Source: Euryarchaeota archaeon UBA182
GTDB taxonomy: Archaea > Thermoplasmatota > Poseidoniia > Poseidoniales > Thalassarchaeaceae
Direction: 5' to 3'
DNA length: 64,000 nucleotides
Assembly (NCBI GenBank): GCA_002495675.1
Contig: DAGH01000025.1
Coordinates: 1-64,000 of the forward strand
Shown here: in pieces, positions 43,163-51,145 of the stretch
Layout of the letters: each line of letters opens with the position of its first letter
How positions within the stretch are numbered: position 1 is the stretch's first letter
The notes under the pieces: model-generated
Seen by the model: the letters and a program-made list of their open reading frames with translations, nothing else
Database searches by the model: none
Told to the model about the DNA's origin: nothing
Translations under genes and position numbers: made by a program

Positions 43163-43321
43163 ATGCTGATAGGCATATTTTTCGATGTTCTTGAGATTCT
43201 TGGCTTTCTGGCCCTCTTCCTCGTGATTGGCGCTTTGATAATGGCTCTTAGTGGCCCATTGGGGATCATCAGAACCGCGATATCGAACTCGGACCAGGAG
43301 CAAGATACTTGGTGGAATTGA
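43163..43321 (+). CDS. Small single-helix membrane protein (52 residues)
   Basis: A 52-codon frame from the ATG at 43163 encodes an N-terminal segment (MLIGIFFDVLEILGFLALFL) continuing as a single long hydrophobic helix, then a polar tail rich in Asp/Gln/Trp (SNSDQEQDTWWN). A TATA-like box sits at leaderless distance. It lies between the start of the large surface protein (-) and tRNA-Glu (-), so it occupies its own transcription unit. It is not recognised as a known family. The helix, sensible tail and promoter spacing favour a real gene, but the short length leaves doubt. Confidence 0.5.
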   Translation: MLIGIFFDVLEILGFLALFLVIGALIMALSGPLGIIRTAISNSDQEQDTWWN

Positions 43322-43332
43322 ACACGAGTTGG

Positions 43333-43407
43333 TGCTCGTGCCGGGATTTGAACCCGGGTCGCCGCCTCGAAAGGGCGGCATGATGGACCGAACTACACCA
43401 CACGAGC
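43333..43407 (-). tRNA. tRNA-Glu (UUC)
   Basis: The minus strand folds into a full cloverleaf. The acceptor stem GCTCGTG pairs perfectly with CACGAGC. The anticodon stem CCGCC/GGCGG encloses CTTTCGA, anticodon TTC. The T arm is CCGGG-TTCAAAT-CCCGG. The discriminator is A and the next minus-strand bases (43332-43330) are CCA, so the CCA end is encoded. Charged tRNA-Glu is also the substrate of HemA in this window. Confidence 0.97.
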
Positions 43408-43434
43408 GGTGGACCTCGGTCCACTGTTTCCGGT

Positions 43435-44052
43435 TTAACGGGTTCGCATTCCTTCTTCCTTTGGATGCCCTTGATTTTGCATCCACCTAAAGACGGGGAC
43501 CATCAAGATCAAACCCAGCATTGATATCAAGAGGAATCTGGCCGGTGTGAACCATTCCAGTGCTGCGTCCCCGTAGTACCAGATGGCGACGGCCGGAATG
43601 GAGAACCTCATGAGCCTGCCAATGCCTCCCGAGATCATAAACGGAATAAGTGGCATAGAACCGGCTCCTGCGGTCCATGCAAGGGCCTTGTATGGCACCG
43701 GTCCCAATGCCGCGAAGAATACTCCGAATGATCCATGTCTGTGCATAATCTGCTCCAAACGGGCTATAGAAGACTCACTAGCAAACCGGGAGAGGACGTA
43801 GTCACCGGCCACTGATCCCATCCAATAGCCCACCAGCGATCCGAGTACTGAGCCAACAGTCGCTACGATAACGATGGTCAAAAGTTCGGGAATACTGCCT
43901 GCCCCCAATGCCATCGGCCAAGAAACGAGGTCTGGGGGGACTGGTTGTACAGCAGACTCGGTTGCTGATACCAAAAACAGCCCCATCAGCCCGAATGATT
44001 CGGCTGCATCGACAGTCCAATCGACCCACGTCTCCGGAACTAGGCCCGCCAT
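43435..44052 (-). CDS. VTT/DedA-family membrane protein (YqaA-like)
   Basis: The 205-residue membrane protein shows the VTT/SNARE-associated layout: an early re-entrant segment (FLVSATESAVQPVPPDLVSW, with the E-x-x-x-x-P pattern), VATVGSVLGSLVGYWMGS, a central amphipathic stretch with MHRHGSFGVFFAALGPVPYKALAW containing the conserved G-P-x-P, and two C-terminal helices. Family members act in lipid flipping or envelope stability. This shape is closest to YqaA/short DedA types. It is divergent from nob1, whose start is 67 bases away. Confidence 0.88.
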   Translation of the reverse strand: MAGLVPETWVDWTVDAAESFGLMGLFLVSATESAVQPVPPDLVSWPMALGAGSIPELLTIVIVATVGSVLGSLVGYWMGSVAGDYVLSRFASESSIARLEQIMHRHGSFGVFFAALGPVPYKALAWTAGAGSMPLIPFMISGGIGRLMRFSIPAVAIWYYGDAALEWFTPARFLLISMLGLILMVPVFRWMQNQGHPKEEGMRTR

Positions 44053-44119
44053 GCCTTGACGGGAAGGCCCGATTGAATCAACATTGCCCGCTGATTACAT
44101 CCAATGTAATGAAACGCAA

Positions 44120-44614
44120 ATGGGTGCACGGGTCGATGGGGATCGGATGATCATCGACACGGCTGGATTCATCCACTGGCCGCATGACCGCATTAGAGGA
44201 GCCATGGTCTCAGCTTCCCAAGTCGCAGAAATTGAAAGGCATGCACCAGAAGTTTACCTTCTCCTCGAGCAACTAGACGTGGAAATTGCGATGCCCAGCG
44301 AGGAAAGCCTCCAACGAATAGCAGTCATCGCGGCCGAAACGGGTGATTTGGGCGGTCTCTCACCAGTGGACCTCGAGGTCCTCGCACTAGGACTTGACTA
44401 CAATCGCGAGATTGCAACAGATGATCATCGAGTCCAGAACGTGGCTGAAGCCAACAACATGGCCTGGAGAAGTGTTTCTGGGAGTGGTATCCGAACCAAG
44501 TGGAGGTGGAAGTTGAGGTGCTTGGGCTGCAGGAGGGAGTGGCAAGATTCGGAATTGGAGGATGGAGAGATCTGTAGCGATTGTGGTTCGAGGGTTCGCT
44601 TAGTCAGGTCCTGA
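44120..44614 (+). CDS. nob1: NOB1 endonuclease (PIN domain plus zinc ribbon)
   Basis: From the ATG at 44120 the protein has 164 residues. The PIN domain has its acidic residues in MIIDTAGFI, LSPVDLEVLALGLD and IATDDHRVQNVAE. The C-terminal zinc ribbon is CLGCRREW and CSDCGSRVRL. Archaeal NOB1 cuts the 3' end of pre-16S rRNA during small-subunit maturation. The frame is open to a TTG at 44084, which adds 12 residues; the ATG is preferred. Length and two-domain order match archaeal NOB1. Confidence 0.93.
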   Translation: MGARVDGDRMIIDTAGFIHWPHDRIRGAMVSASQVAEIERHAPEVYLLLEQLDVEIAMPSEESLQRIAVIAAETGDLGGLSPVDLEVLALGLDYNREIATDDHRVQNVAEANNMAWRSVSGSGIRTKWRWKLRCLGCRREWQDSELEDGEICSDCGSRVRLVRS

Positions 44615-44827
44615 CTATTCCTCGGAATGCGACTCTGTCCTTCCGCCCCTATCTAGGTCCTTCTCTGTTTCTGAGGCACCTGCCAAGCCCTCCCTGAGGC
44701 CCTGCTGGAACTCCCCTTTGGCCCGACCCATACTCCTGAACAAGGCAGGGATTCTCTGTGATCCGAAGAATAGGATTCCAATGAATGCGAGAATTGCAAG
44801 TTCTGTCACCCCAAGTGTGCCTGCCAT
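44615..44827 (-). CDS. tatA: Twin-arginine translocase subunit TatA
   Basis: The 70-residue protein has the TatA/E layout: a short N-terminal transmembrane helix with LAILAFIGILFFGSQRIP, the conserved FG hinge, then an amphipathic helix (LFRSMGRAKGEFQQGLREG) and a charged tail. It forms the pore-like part of the Tat pathway that exports folded proteins. No tatC is seen in the window. It is tail to tail with nob1 with no gap between the stops. Confidence 0.93.
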   Translation of the reverse strand: MAGTLGVTELAILAFIGILFFGSQRIPALFRSMGRAKGEFQQGLREGLAGASETEKDLDRGGRTESHSEE

Positions 44828-44877
44828 GTGCTACTTGAGGGGGTACTATGTCTCAAACCCTTCGCAACTCTAAGGCC

Positions 44878-45132
44878 TCATCCCCCGGAGGAGGGGGGCA
44901 AGAAGGCGATCTCAGATCCATCTTGCAACACAAGGTCCAACGGGGCCCCGATGTTGCCGTCAGCGGCTATTCTGATTCCAGAATTGCCCTCCATGGGTAT
45001 CTCAAATCTTGAAATTAGGTCCCCTACGGTTGAGCCCAAAGGGAGGGTCACTTCGATTGATTCAGCCCCCATGACATCCTTGAGCTGCCCAAAGAAAATC
45101 ATGGATATCCTGACTGCCAACTCGTCTGCCAT
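44878..45132 (-). CDS. MoaD/ThiS-family sulfur carrier protein
   Basis: From the ATG at 45132 the protein has 84 residues with the ubiquitin-like MoaD fold: VRISMIFFGQLKDVMGAE at the start, LPLGSTVGDLISRFEIP in the middle and the ending FLPPSSGG. The terminal Gly-Gly is required for adenylation and thiocarboxylate formation, used in molybdopterin or tRNA thiolation. The frame is open to 45219 but overlaps the HAD gene start, so the internal ATG is used. Which pathway it serves is not shown by its neighbours. Confidence 0.9.
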   Translation of the reverse strand: MADELAVRISMIFFGQLKDVMGAESIEVTLPLGSTVGDLISRFEIPMEGNSGIRIAADGNIGAPLDLVLQDGSEIAFLPPSSGG

Positions 45133-45206
45133 GCTTGCGCCGTGTACAAGAGTTGAATAAATTCTCACGTCGGAAGTTGGAAAAGTCAGGTCAGTGGCAG
45201 GTGACC

Positions 45207-45878
45207 ATGGCGGATCCACTGGCAGTGGTGTTTGATTGCGACGGAGTATTAGCTAGCAATGGGTCCTCTTGGCAGTCAATTCACGAAAACTTTGGAACAG
45301 AGAACAGAGAAATGTTCTCCAGATTTGTAAAAAGGGAGATCGATGATGACGAGTTCATGGCAGACGATGTGTCGAAGTGGATGCAAAAGAGGGAGCGGAT
45401 TCACAAGGACGATATCGCAAGGTGCTACTCCGGTGTGAAGTTGATGGATGGCGCTAGAGAAGTTGTTTCAAGGCTTCAGGAAAGAGGTGCCTTAGTTGCG
45501 ATTGTTTCCTCAGGAGTAGATGTTTTTGTCGGGATGGTAGCCTCGATGCTGAAGGTCGATGATTGGATTGCCAACGGATTTGAATGGGATGAAGAAGGTT
45601 GGATGATCGGCCCTCTGCCATCCCGGGTGTTATCATTCGAAAAGGGACTTGCAGTCGAGAAATTTAGGAGAATAAATGATCTGAGTCCTGGAGAAATCAT
45701 ATCAGTTGGGGACTCGGGATCGGACCTCTCAATGAAAATTGAGGGTTCGGGCTTCATAGCATTCAACCCGAGTGCGAGGTGGTCTCTCGAAGCATTTGAG
45801 GCAGCCTCTGTCCCGATTGTGGATTCTGATGATCTCAGAAACATCTGGCCACTCCTTTTTGATGGCGAGGAATTCTAG
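45207..45878 (+). CDS. HAD-superfamily phosphatase, SerB-like
   Basis: From the ATG at 45207 the protein has 223 residues. HAD motif I is VVFDCDGVLA with the nucleophile Asp, motif II is VAIVSSGVDVF, and motif III with the Asp pair is ISVGDSGSDLSM. A helical cap covers residues ~20-90 as in phosphoserine phosphatase. It probably removes phosphate from a small metabolite; phosphoserine is the best guess by layout. The frame is open to 45135, overlapping the MoaD-like gene; the ATG at 45207 matches the family start. It is tail to tail with the DP1 gene, one base apart. Confidence 0.88.
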   Translation: MADPLAVVFDCDGVLASNGSSWQSIHENFGTENREMFSRFVKREIDDDEFMADDVSKWMQKRERIHKDDIARCYSGVKLMDGAREVVSRLQERGALVAIVSSGVDVFVGMVASMLKVDDWIANGFEWDEEGWMIGPLPSRVLSFEKGLAVEKFRRINDLSPGEIISVGDSGSDLSMKIEGSGFIAFNPSARWSLEAFEAASVPIVDSDDLRNIWPLLFDGEEF

Positions 45879-45879
45879 G

Positions 45880-47505
45880 TCACACGAAAGGAATAGAAGC
45901 GACGGCGTGAGTTTCCAGATTTACCACCGTCAGTATACAGGGAAGGGGTTGGAATCCCAACATTCGCTGGTAGTCGGTTTGATTCTGCCAGGTCGAACTA
46001 TGGATGATGTGTGTGCCTTTGTACTGGCTGGCATGATGGCCATGGACATGGCCGGTGACAAAAATATCCGGAATGGTTTGAATCACCATCGAATCCTCCG
46101 GCTCGGGGGACAAAGGCGTCTTGCCTCCCCATGATGGGGCAAGGTGCCTCCTCTCCAACATGGCCATCATGGCTCTTTCCGGGTGTTCGAAGCTTACCGA
46201 CCGTAAGCTCGACACAAAGTCAGATATGCTCACCCCGTGGTACGCGAGCACCCTAACACCATGCAAACTGAAGTCCGATGGGTTACCGGAAAATGTGACG
46301 TCAGAGTAGTCCTGTTGAACATCAGGGTCCAAGGCTGGCTGGGGCTCTGCAGGACGGACTGCGTCATGATTCCCGGGCATGATGATTGTGTCGACCCAAT
46401 CTGGCAGCTCCTCGATCATTCGGGCCAATTCACCATACTGTTTGTAGAGGTCGCGGATTGAGAGATGTTTTTCCTGCCCCGGGTATATGCCCACGCCATC
46501 AACCCCGTCTCCTGTCATCACGAAATACTTGATCGTCCTGGCGAGAGGATCCTCCTTGAACCACTGGACCATCTTTTTCCATTGGGCATCGAGGAATGTC
46601 TTGCTGCCCACATGTATGTCGGACAAGAAGGCGACTGAGATTGCAGCATCACTACCAGAAGTTGCCTTTTGGTGGGCTCCCAATGATGGGCGATGCAGGT
46701 CCGAGGCCCTCAATCGGCCACTCTCAGTGAAGTATCCAGTTACTCCTATGACATCGTCATCCAGCAACCCATCTGTAACAGGATGTGTCTTTGTCCATTC
46801 TGGCTTTGGGTACAATATGCATTCTACAGAGCCAGTTTCGTCCTCTAAAGCAAACTGTATGTCTCCATTTCTCCCAAACCTCTTGAACTCGACAAGCCCA
46901 ACTACCGACACTTCCTTCTCGGGCGAATTTCTTGATTTCCTCTCCCTCCACGCATCAGATATTCGCGATGGCCGTGTCGGCAATGATCCGGAATCCAAGA
47001 TCATCTTCCTAATCTTCGCCAACCTGTCAGTGAAACAAGACTGCATGTCGGTCAGGCGGCCTTCAGTGACAGAGTTTCCCGTGATGTCAAAGTGGATATC
47101 TATCTCGGGGTCGATGTCAGTTGCATCCATGGGAAAATCCCGGATGGAGTAATGCTCGAGACCGTGCGGCCTCGGGGCTACTTGTATCCCATTACTTTCC
47201 AACGGGGCGAGGACTCTGCCAGAGTTGCCCGCAGATTGCTCATTGGGAGATTTCCCGATTCCGTCCCTTTGAAGATCCATCGTTTGAATTTCGCCTGTCT
47301 CTGATGGCTCCATGAGCTTAGATCCTGATTGTATCAGGCTCCTGACAGCGGAGTCGTCTAAGAGCCTGATTGATTTCTCAAGAGCAGCCTTAATGAGTTG
47401 GTCTAGGTTGTCAACAGACTCAATCAAGGGGATGGCGGATCGCTTGACTAGGAGGCCATGGGAGATTAACTCCCTGCTGAGTCTGGCCCCATCATCCCCG
47501 GTCAT
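45880..47505 (-). CDS. polB: DNA polymerase D small subunit (DP1), exonuclease
   Basis: The 541-residue protein is the small subunit of the euryarchaeal replicative D-family polymerase. After a poorly conserved ~180-residue N-terminus comes an OB-fold (VSVVGLVEFKRFGRNGDIQF) and a calcineurin-like phosphoesterase with intact metal motifs: VAFLSDIHVGSKTF, VMTGDGVDGVGIYPG, IIMPGNHDAVRPAEP, VLAYHGVSISD and IFVTGHVHGHHAS. This is the 3'-5' proofreading exonuclease. It is a strong archaeal marker. The large subunit (polC) is not in the window. It lies 70 bases downstream of the CinA-like gene on the same strand. Confidence 0.97.
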   Translation of the reverse strand: MTGDDGARLSRELISHGLLVKRSAIPLIESVDNLDQLIKAALEKSIRLLDDSAVRSLIQSGSKLMEPSETGEIQTMDLQRDGIGKSPNEQSAGNSGRVLAPLESNGIQVAPRPHGLEHYSIRDFPMDATDIDPEIDIHFDITGNSVTEGRLTDMQSCFTDRLAKIRKMILDSGSLPTRPSRISDAWRERKSRNSPEKEVSVVGLVEFKRFGRNGDIQFALEDETGSVECILYPKPEWTKTHPVTDGLLDDDVIGVTGYFTESGRLRASDLHRPSLGAHQKATSGSDAAISVAFLSDIHVGSKTFLDAQWKKMVQWFKEDPLARTIKYFVMTGDGVDGVGIYPGQEKHLSIRDLYKQYGELARMIEELPDWVDTIIMPGNHDAVRPAEPQPALDPDVQQDYSDVTFSGNPSDFSLHGVRVLAYHGVSISDFVSSLRSVSFEHPERAMMAMLERRHLAPSWGGKTPLSPEPEDSMVIQTIPDIFVTGHVHGHHASQYKGTHIIHSSTWQNQTDYQRMLGFQPLPCILTVVNLETHAVASIPFV

Positions 47506-47575
47506 GGTGTGTTACAGTCAGAAGGTCGCTCATGATGCTATCGGGTGTAGTTTGGTCAGAACTTGTTCGATCAAC

Positions 47576-48244
47576 TCAATCCCAATCTGTTTCCGCGGAA
47601 AAATCGACTGATGAGGGTTCTGCTCTACTGATGCCGCGAGGCTCCCATGCCTCTGCACCATCCCAATCGTCTTGTTCGATGGTTTTGTTTTCATCATCGA
47701 CGGTCCTTCTTTGCTCGGCTTTCTTTCGCCTCATCTCTATGTCATCTGCGTGGTCTAGAATCTCAAGAACCATCCTCAGTGCAAATTGAACGAATGATCG
47801 TTTGTTTTCTATTCTATCATTTGACCCAAAATCGTTCCTCCTCACAATGTATCTTCCGTCGTGGGTCGTCACGGCGACGTAGACCAAACCAACCTCCTTA
47901 GTCTCAGTTCCGCCGGTAGGCCCAGCAATCCCTGTTATCGATAGGCTCACTTCGGTCCCTGCATGGTGCCTGGCTCCGTGTGCCATTTGCAGGGCAACTT
48001 TGTGGGAGACCGCACCCTCTCCGCCTAAATCGAATGCGTTTGGAGAAACATCCACCTCCGATATTTTCGATTCATTGGTGTATACCACCCAACCTTGTTT
48101 GAACCATGCCGAGCTTCCTGATATGTCAGTAAAGGTCGAGCAAATCAACCCACCAGTGCATGACTCAGCCACAGAAATGGACCAACCTCGCTTCTTTAGC
48201 CTTCTACCAATTCGCGAAGCCAGGCCTGCGATCTCTTCGACCAT
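47576..48244 (-). CDS. CinA C-terminal-domain protein (NMN amidohydrolase-like)
   Basis: The protein has 222 residues. Residues ~5-165 are a PncC/CinA-C domain: SVAESCTGGLICSTFTDI, WVVYTNESKISEV with the active-site region, and ITGIAGPTGGTETKEVGLVYV. Such stand-alone domains deamidate nicotinamide mononucleotide in pyridine salvage. A C-terminal extension of ~50 residues is low-complexity and charged (EQRRTVDDENKTIEQDD, SSVDFSAETDWD) and is not part of the family. It starts 38 bases from the tRNA-Val 3' end (CCA edge) on the same strand. Confidence 0.9.
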   Translation of the reverse strand: MVEEIAGLASRIGRRLKKRGWSISVAESCTGGLICSTFTDISGSSAWFKQGWVVYTNESKISEVDVSPNAFDLGGEGAVSHKVALQMAHGARHHAGTEVSLSITGIAGPTGGTETKEVGLVYVAVTTHDGRYIVRRNDFGSNDRIENKRSFVQFALRMVLEILDHADDIEMRRKKAEQRRTVDDENKTIEQDDWDGAEAWEPRGISRAEPSSVDFSAETDWD

Positions 48245-48282
48245 GTGCCGCGGTGGCGGGCTTGCCCTAATTGGGTTGATGG

Positions 48283-48355
48283 TGGGTCCGGCAGGAATTG
48301 AACCTGCGATCTTCGCTTTGTAAGAGCGACGTCATAACCCCTAGACCACGGACCC
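48283..48355 (-). tRNA. tRNA-Val (UAC)
   Basis: The minus strand gives a full cloverleaf. The acceptor stem GGGTCCG pairs with CGGACCC. The anticodon stem TCGCT/AGCGA encloses CTTACAA, anticodon TAC. The T arm GCAGG-TTCAATT-CCTGC is intact. The discriminator is A and the next minus-strand bases (48282-48280) are CCA, so the CCA end is encoded. Confidence 0.97.
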
Positions 48356-48434
48356 CATCCCCCGCAGAGGGTACATGGCTTGAACAACTCGGTCGTTTGA
48401 TTGGGTTCAAGCAGGACCCCTTGCTCGTACCTAC

Positions 48435-49457
48435 ATGCTCTCCAAGGAGATCAGTCGTCTCAGGGACAAGGATATCCGCCAAAGGAGAAAGGCGGTAAGG
48501 AGGCTTTTCGAAGATGGAGACCCATCAGCTTTGCCTCATTTCATCCCATTCCTAAACGACCCCGACGAGTGGTTTGTGGAGCGGGCCATGATAGCGATAG
48601 AGAGATGGTATGACGGGATGGACAGGGGGATAGCCCACGCTCTGGCAAATAGCGAATTCGCAGAGAGACGACTCTTGGCTGCGAGAGTAGCCTTGAGGCT
48701 GGAAAACCCAAGAGGAACATTAAGTGAGCTTACACGGGATGGTGACTTGAAGGTAAGGATCGCTGCATGGAAGGGGTTGATGAGACTAGACTCCGAGGAG
48801 TCAAAAAATGCGCTTAAATCAATGGACACAGCGGTCAGGAAGATGGCTGTTGACAATCTGTTTGAGTCAGGATTGGTAAACGAGAAGGTCATGAATGAAT
48901 TGATGTCAGATCCAGCCTCTGCAGTTCGTAATGCAGTCGCGAAGAACATCTCGGATAGAAATCTCGATGACTCGGCCAAGGGGGCTTACGACCGATTTGT
49001 AAATGACAGAATGGGGGTTGAAGATGCTTCTGAAGCAATCATTGAATCCCCCGTTCTGGCCTTGAGACTTGCCTGGGTGCAACAATACCTGGCCAGTACA
49101 AACCCGAAGGACGTTACATTGCTAACCAAAGGTTTCCGAAACTCATCATGGATGGAGGAAGGCGCGGCGGTTGATATGGTCTTGGAGCACGCATCGGACC
49201 AACTGCTGGAGAGAATATTACGAAGGGGCAAAGGGGATCTTGTTGAGGGAGTTTGCCTAAGAGTTATCAGGGACCGGAATCGTTCGTCATCAACCAAAGC
49301 GAGGGTTGTTCTGGATCGAATAGGCCGAGATCCCAGTCCCGAATTTGCTGAATCGTTGTTAGCGGAGGAACTAATCACTGATCATGAGCTTTCTTCATCC
49401 ATTTCGCTACTTGTCAGGGAAACGCTAGGAGTCGATAGCGGGATGCATGAGCCTTGA
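48435..49457 (+). CDS. HEAT-repeat-like helical protein
   Basis: The 340-residue soluble protein is almost wholly helical and built of ~30-35-residue helical hairpins (RQRRKAVRRLFEDGDPSALP, NDPDEWFVERAMIAIERW, DLKVRIAAWKGLMRLDSEES, DPASAVRNAVAKNISDRNL), the look of HEAT or HEAT-like repeats. No signal peptide, helix anchor or catalytic motif is seen. Such proteins serve as protein-binding scaffolds. Its 3' end overlaps the ParB-like gene on the other strand by 33 bases. Function unknown. Confidence 0.75.
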   Translation: MLSKEISRLRDKDIRQRRKAVRRLFEDGDPSALPHFIPFLNDPDEWFVERAMIAIERWYDGMDRGIAHALANSEFAERRLLAARVALRLENPRGTLSELTRDGDLKVRIAAWKGLMRLDSEESKNALKSMDTAVRKMAVDNLFESGLVNEKVMNELMSDPASAVRNAVAKNISDRNLDDSAKGAYDRFVNDRMGVEDASEAIIESPVLALRLAWVQQYLASTNPKDVTLLTKGFRNSSWMEEGAAVDMVLEHASDQLLERILRRGKGDLVEGVCLRVIRDRNRSSSTKARVVLDRIGRDPSPEFAESLLAEELITDHELSSSISLLVRETLGVDSGMHEP

Positions 49458-49847
49458 AAGGGGTACTGAAATCGGCGGCAAATCATCCGACAAAAGATGC
49501 CTGCTGGTTTTAGGAGGCATCAGATCGCCAGAAAGGCCTGCTTGGATTACATCGTCCTTGGATATGCTTTCCCTATCGCTGTTTGGCCATAGCAAAAGGG
49601 TGATTGAGTCATCGTCGAGGTATTCTACAACAACGCATGGCAAACACTGCAGGTCAAGCCTTCTCGCGATCTCATATCTGTGGTGCCCATCGAGGATCGT
49701 CCCCGTGGCGCCATCGACCAACAAGGGCTTGGTGTATGCGTCCCACCTAATTGTCATCCTCTCAAGTTGATCCACCTTCTTCTGAATAACCTGCTCATGT
49801 GGCTTCAGTACCTCCACTGGTATCAACTGGACCCTCACAACACTCAA
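49425..49847 (-). CDS. ParB-fold protein, SerK/SbnI-like (possible serine kinase)
   Basis: The 140-residue protein is a compact ParB/sulfiredoxin fold: IPVEVLKPHEQVIQKKVDQL at the N-terminus, then the nucleotide-binding GTILDGHHRYEIARRLDL. The DGHHRY motif and the early placement of KPHE resemble the archaeal ADP-dependent serine kinase SerK and the bacterial SbnI rather than DNA-binding ParB, since the helix-turn-helix part of ParB is absent. It could make O-phosphoserine for cysteine synthesis, or be a regulator. It is divergent from the CCA enzyme and tail to tail with the HEAT protein. Confidence 0.72.
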   Translation of the reverse strand: MSVVRVQLIPVEVLKPHEQVIQKKVDQLERMTIRWDAYTKPLLVDGATGTILDGHHRYEIARRLDLQCLPCVVVEYLDDDSITLLLWPNSDRESISKDDVIQAGLSGDLMPPKTSRHLLSDDLPPISVPLSRLMHPAIDS

Positions 49848-49912
49848 GACCTGCGTCAGCGTTTAGCACTGTCTGAACGGCACCGTAAAACGGTAGTCGT
49901 CCATGGACCCGC

Positions 49913-51145
49913 GTGGAGGACCCCTCGACCCTACTAACAAAACTCGGTGAGGATGACCTCCAAGTGCTCAGAAGGTTGTCCTCTGAAGGAGCAGTGTGGA
50001 TAGTCGGAGGATGGGTTAGGGACGGCTTGTTATCCACGCACAACTCAGACATGGACATTGCTACAGATCTTCTACCCTCGGATGTAATTCGGCTTTTTCC
50101 CAACTCCCTCACTCATGGTGCTCGTTTTGGAACGATCGGCGTCAGGATGCCGGGCAACGACAGGACCTGGGAGGTCACATCACTGAGGTCTGAGGCAGGC
50201 TACACCGACGGTCGCAGGCCAGATGCGGTAGTTTTCGGAAAGGACATAATCGAGGACCTCTCGAGAAGGGACTTCACAGTCAACTCGATGGCGATTTCCT
50301 TCCCAGACGGTGAATTTCTCGACCCGTTTTGTGGCATGGTCGACCTGCACTCGAAGACCATAAGAACCGTGGGGGATCCATCCAAGCGATTCTCGGAAGA
50401 TGGCTTGAGGATATTACGAGGGTATCGATTCAAGGCGGCTTCGGACCTCTGGACATTGAACGATGGAACTGAGTTAGCAATGAAAGAATGTGTTCGCATG
50501 ATAAACAAAGTGTCGCCCGAAAGGATAGGGAGTGAGATAAGGAGGATAATCGAACTCCCGTCAGGCGGTAATTCAATCAAATTGATGCAAGAGCATGGCA
50601 TCCTCGAAAAAATACTGCCTGGGGCCAACCTCCCTGGTCATTTTCACGCAACAGGCGACATATCCGTGGACATGGCGTTGCTTTACTGCGACAGCGAGGT
50701 TGACCTCAAAACATCCTCCGGTATCATCAAAGACAATCTTAAGCTCACGAAAGAAGAGGTCTCAATCTTTGAATTGTTGATGTCATTGCAAGTTCAAAAT
50801 GCCCTGACCTCCGCTGAGGAAGTTCGCAGGTTCCACGTGGCTGTTCCACCGGATTGGAAAGGTAAGGTAGTGAGATATTTTGAGAGCAAGGGAGAGGATC
50901 GATCTCAGATTTTGAGCACCGTCGGCCCCCCAGTGGCAGGGACAGTCCCACTTGTTGATGGCAACGAGCTTTCCGAGTTCACAGGGTTGGATCCTGGAAT
51001 TAGACTCGGTCGGCTCAAGGGTCACCTGCATAGACTGCAAATCGAAAGGGATATGACTTGCAAAGAAGAAGTTCTCGACTGCATCAGCGAGATTGACTAT
51101 GTCAACGGGGATCCCCTCGATTGGGATCTATTGTCCTGGCCCTGA
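49913..51145 (+). CDS. CCA-adding enzyme / poly(A) polymerase family, class II
   Basis: The 410-residue nucleotidyltransferase is of the bacterial/eukaryotic class II type: VWIVGGWVRDGLLSTHNSDMDIAT with the metal-binding DxD, the DLSRRDFTVNSMAISFPDG motif, DPFCGMVDLHSKTIRTVGDP, and FSEDGLRILRGYRFKAA (EDxxR-type motif). It would add or repair the CCA end of tRNAs. Archaea normally use a separate class I enzyme, so a bacterial origin is likely. Of the four tRNAs here, tRNA-Thr has no encoded CCA and would need such an enzyme. The start is GTG. Poly(A) polymerase activity cannot be excluded. Confidence 0.9.
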   Translation: MEDPSTLLTKLGEDDLQVLRRLSSEGAVWIVGGWVRDGLLSTHNSDMDIATDLLPSDVIRLFPNSLTHGARFGTIGVRMPGNDRTWEVTSLRSEAGYTDGRRPDAVVFGKDIIEDLSRRDFTVNSMAISFPDGEFLDPFCGMVDLHSKTIRTVGDPSKRFSEDGLRILRGYRFKAASDLWTLNDGTELAMKECVRMINKVSPERIGSEIRRIIELPSGGNSIKLMQEHGILEKILPGANLPGHFHATGDISVDMALLYCDSEVDLKTSSGIIKDNLKLTKEEVSIFELLMSLQVQNALTSAEEVRRFHVAVPPDWKGKVVRYFESKGEDRSQILSTVGPPVAGTVPLVDGNELSEFTGLDPGIRLGRLKGHLHRLQIERDMTCKEEVLDCISEIDYVNGDPLDWDLLSWP

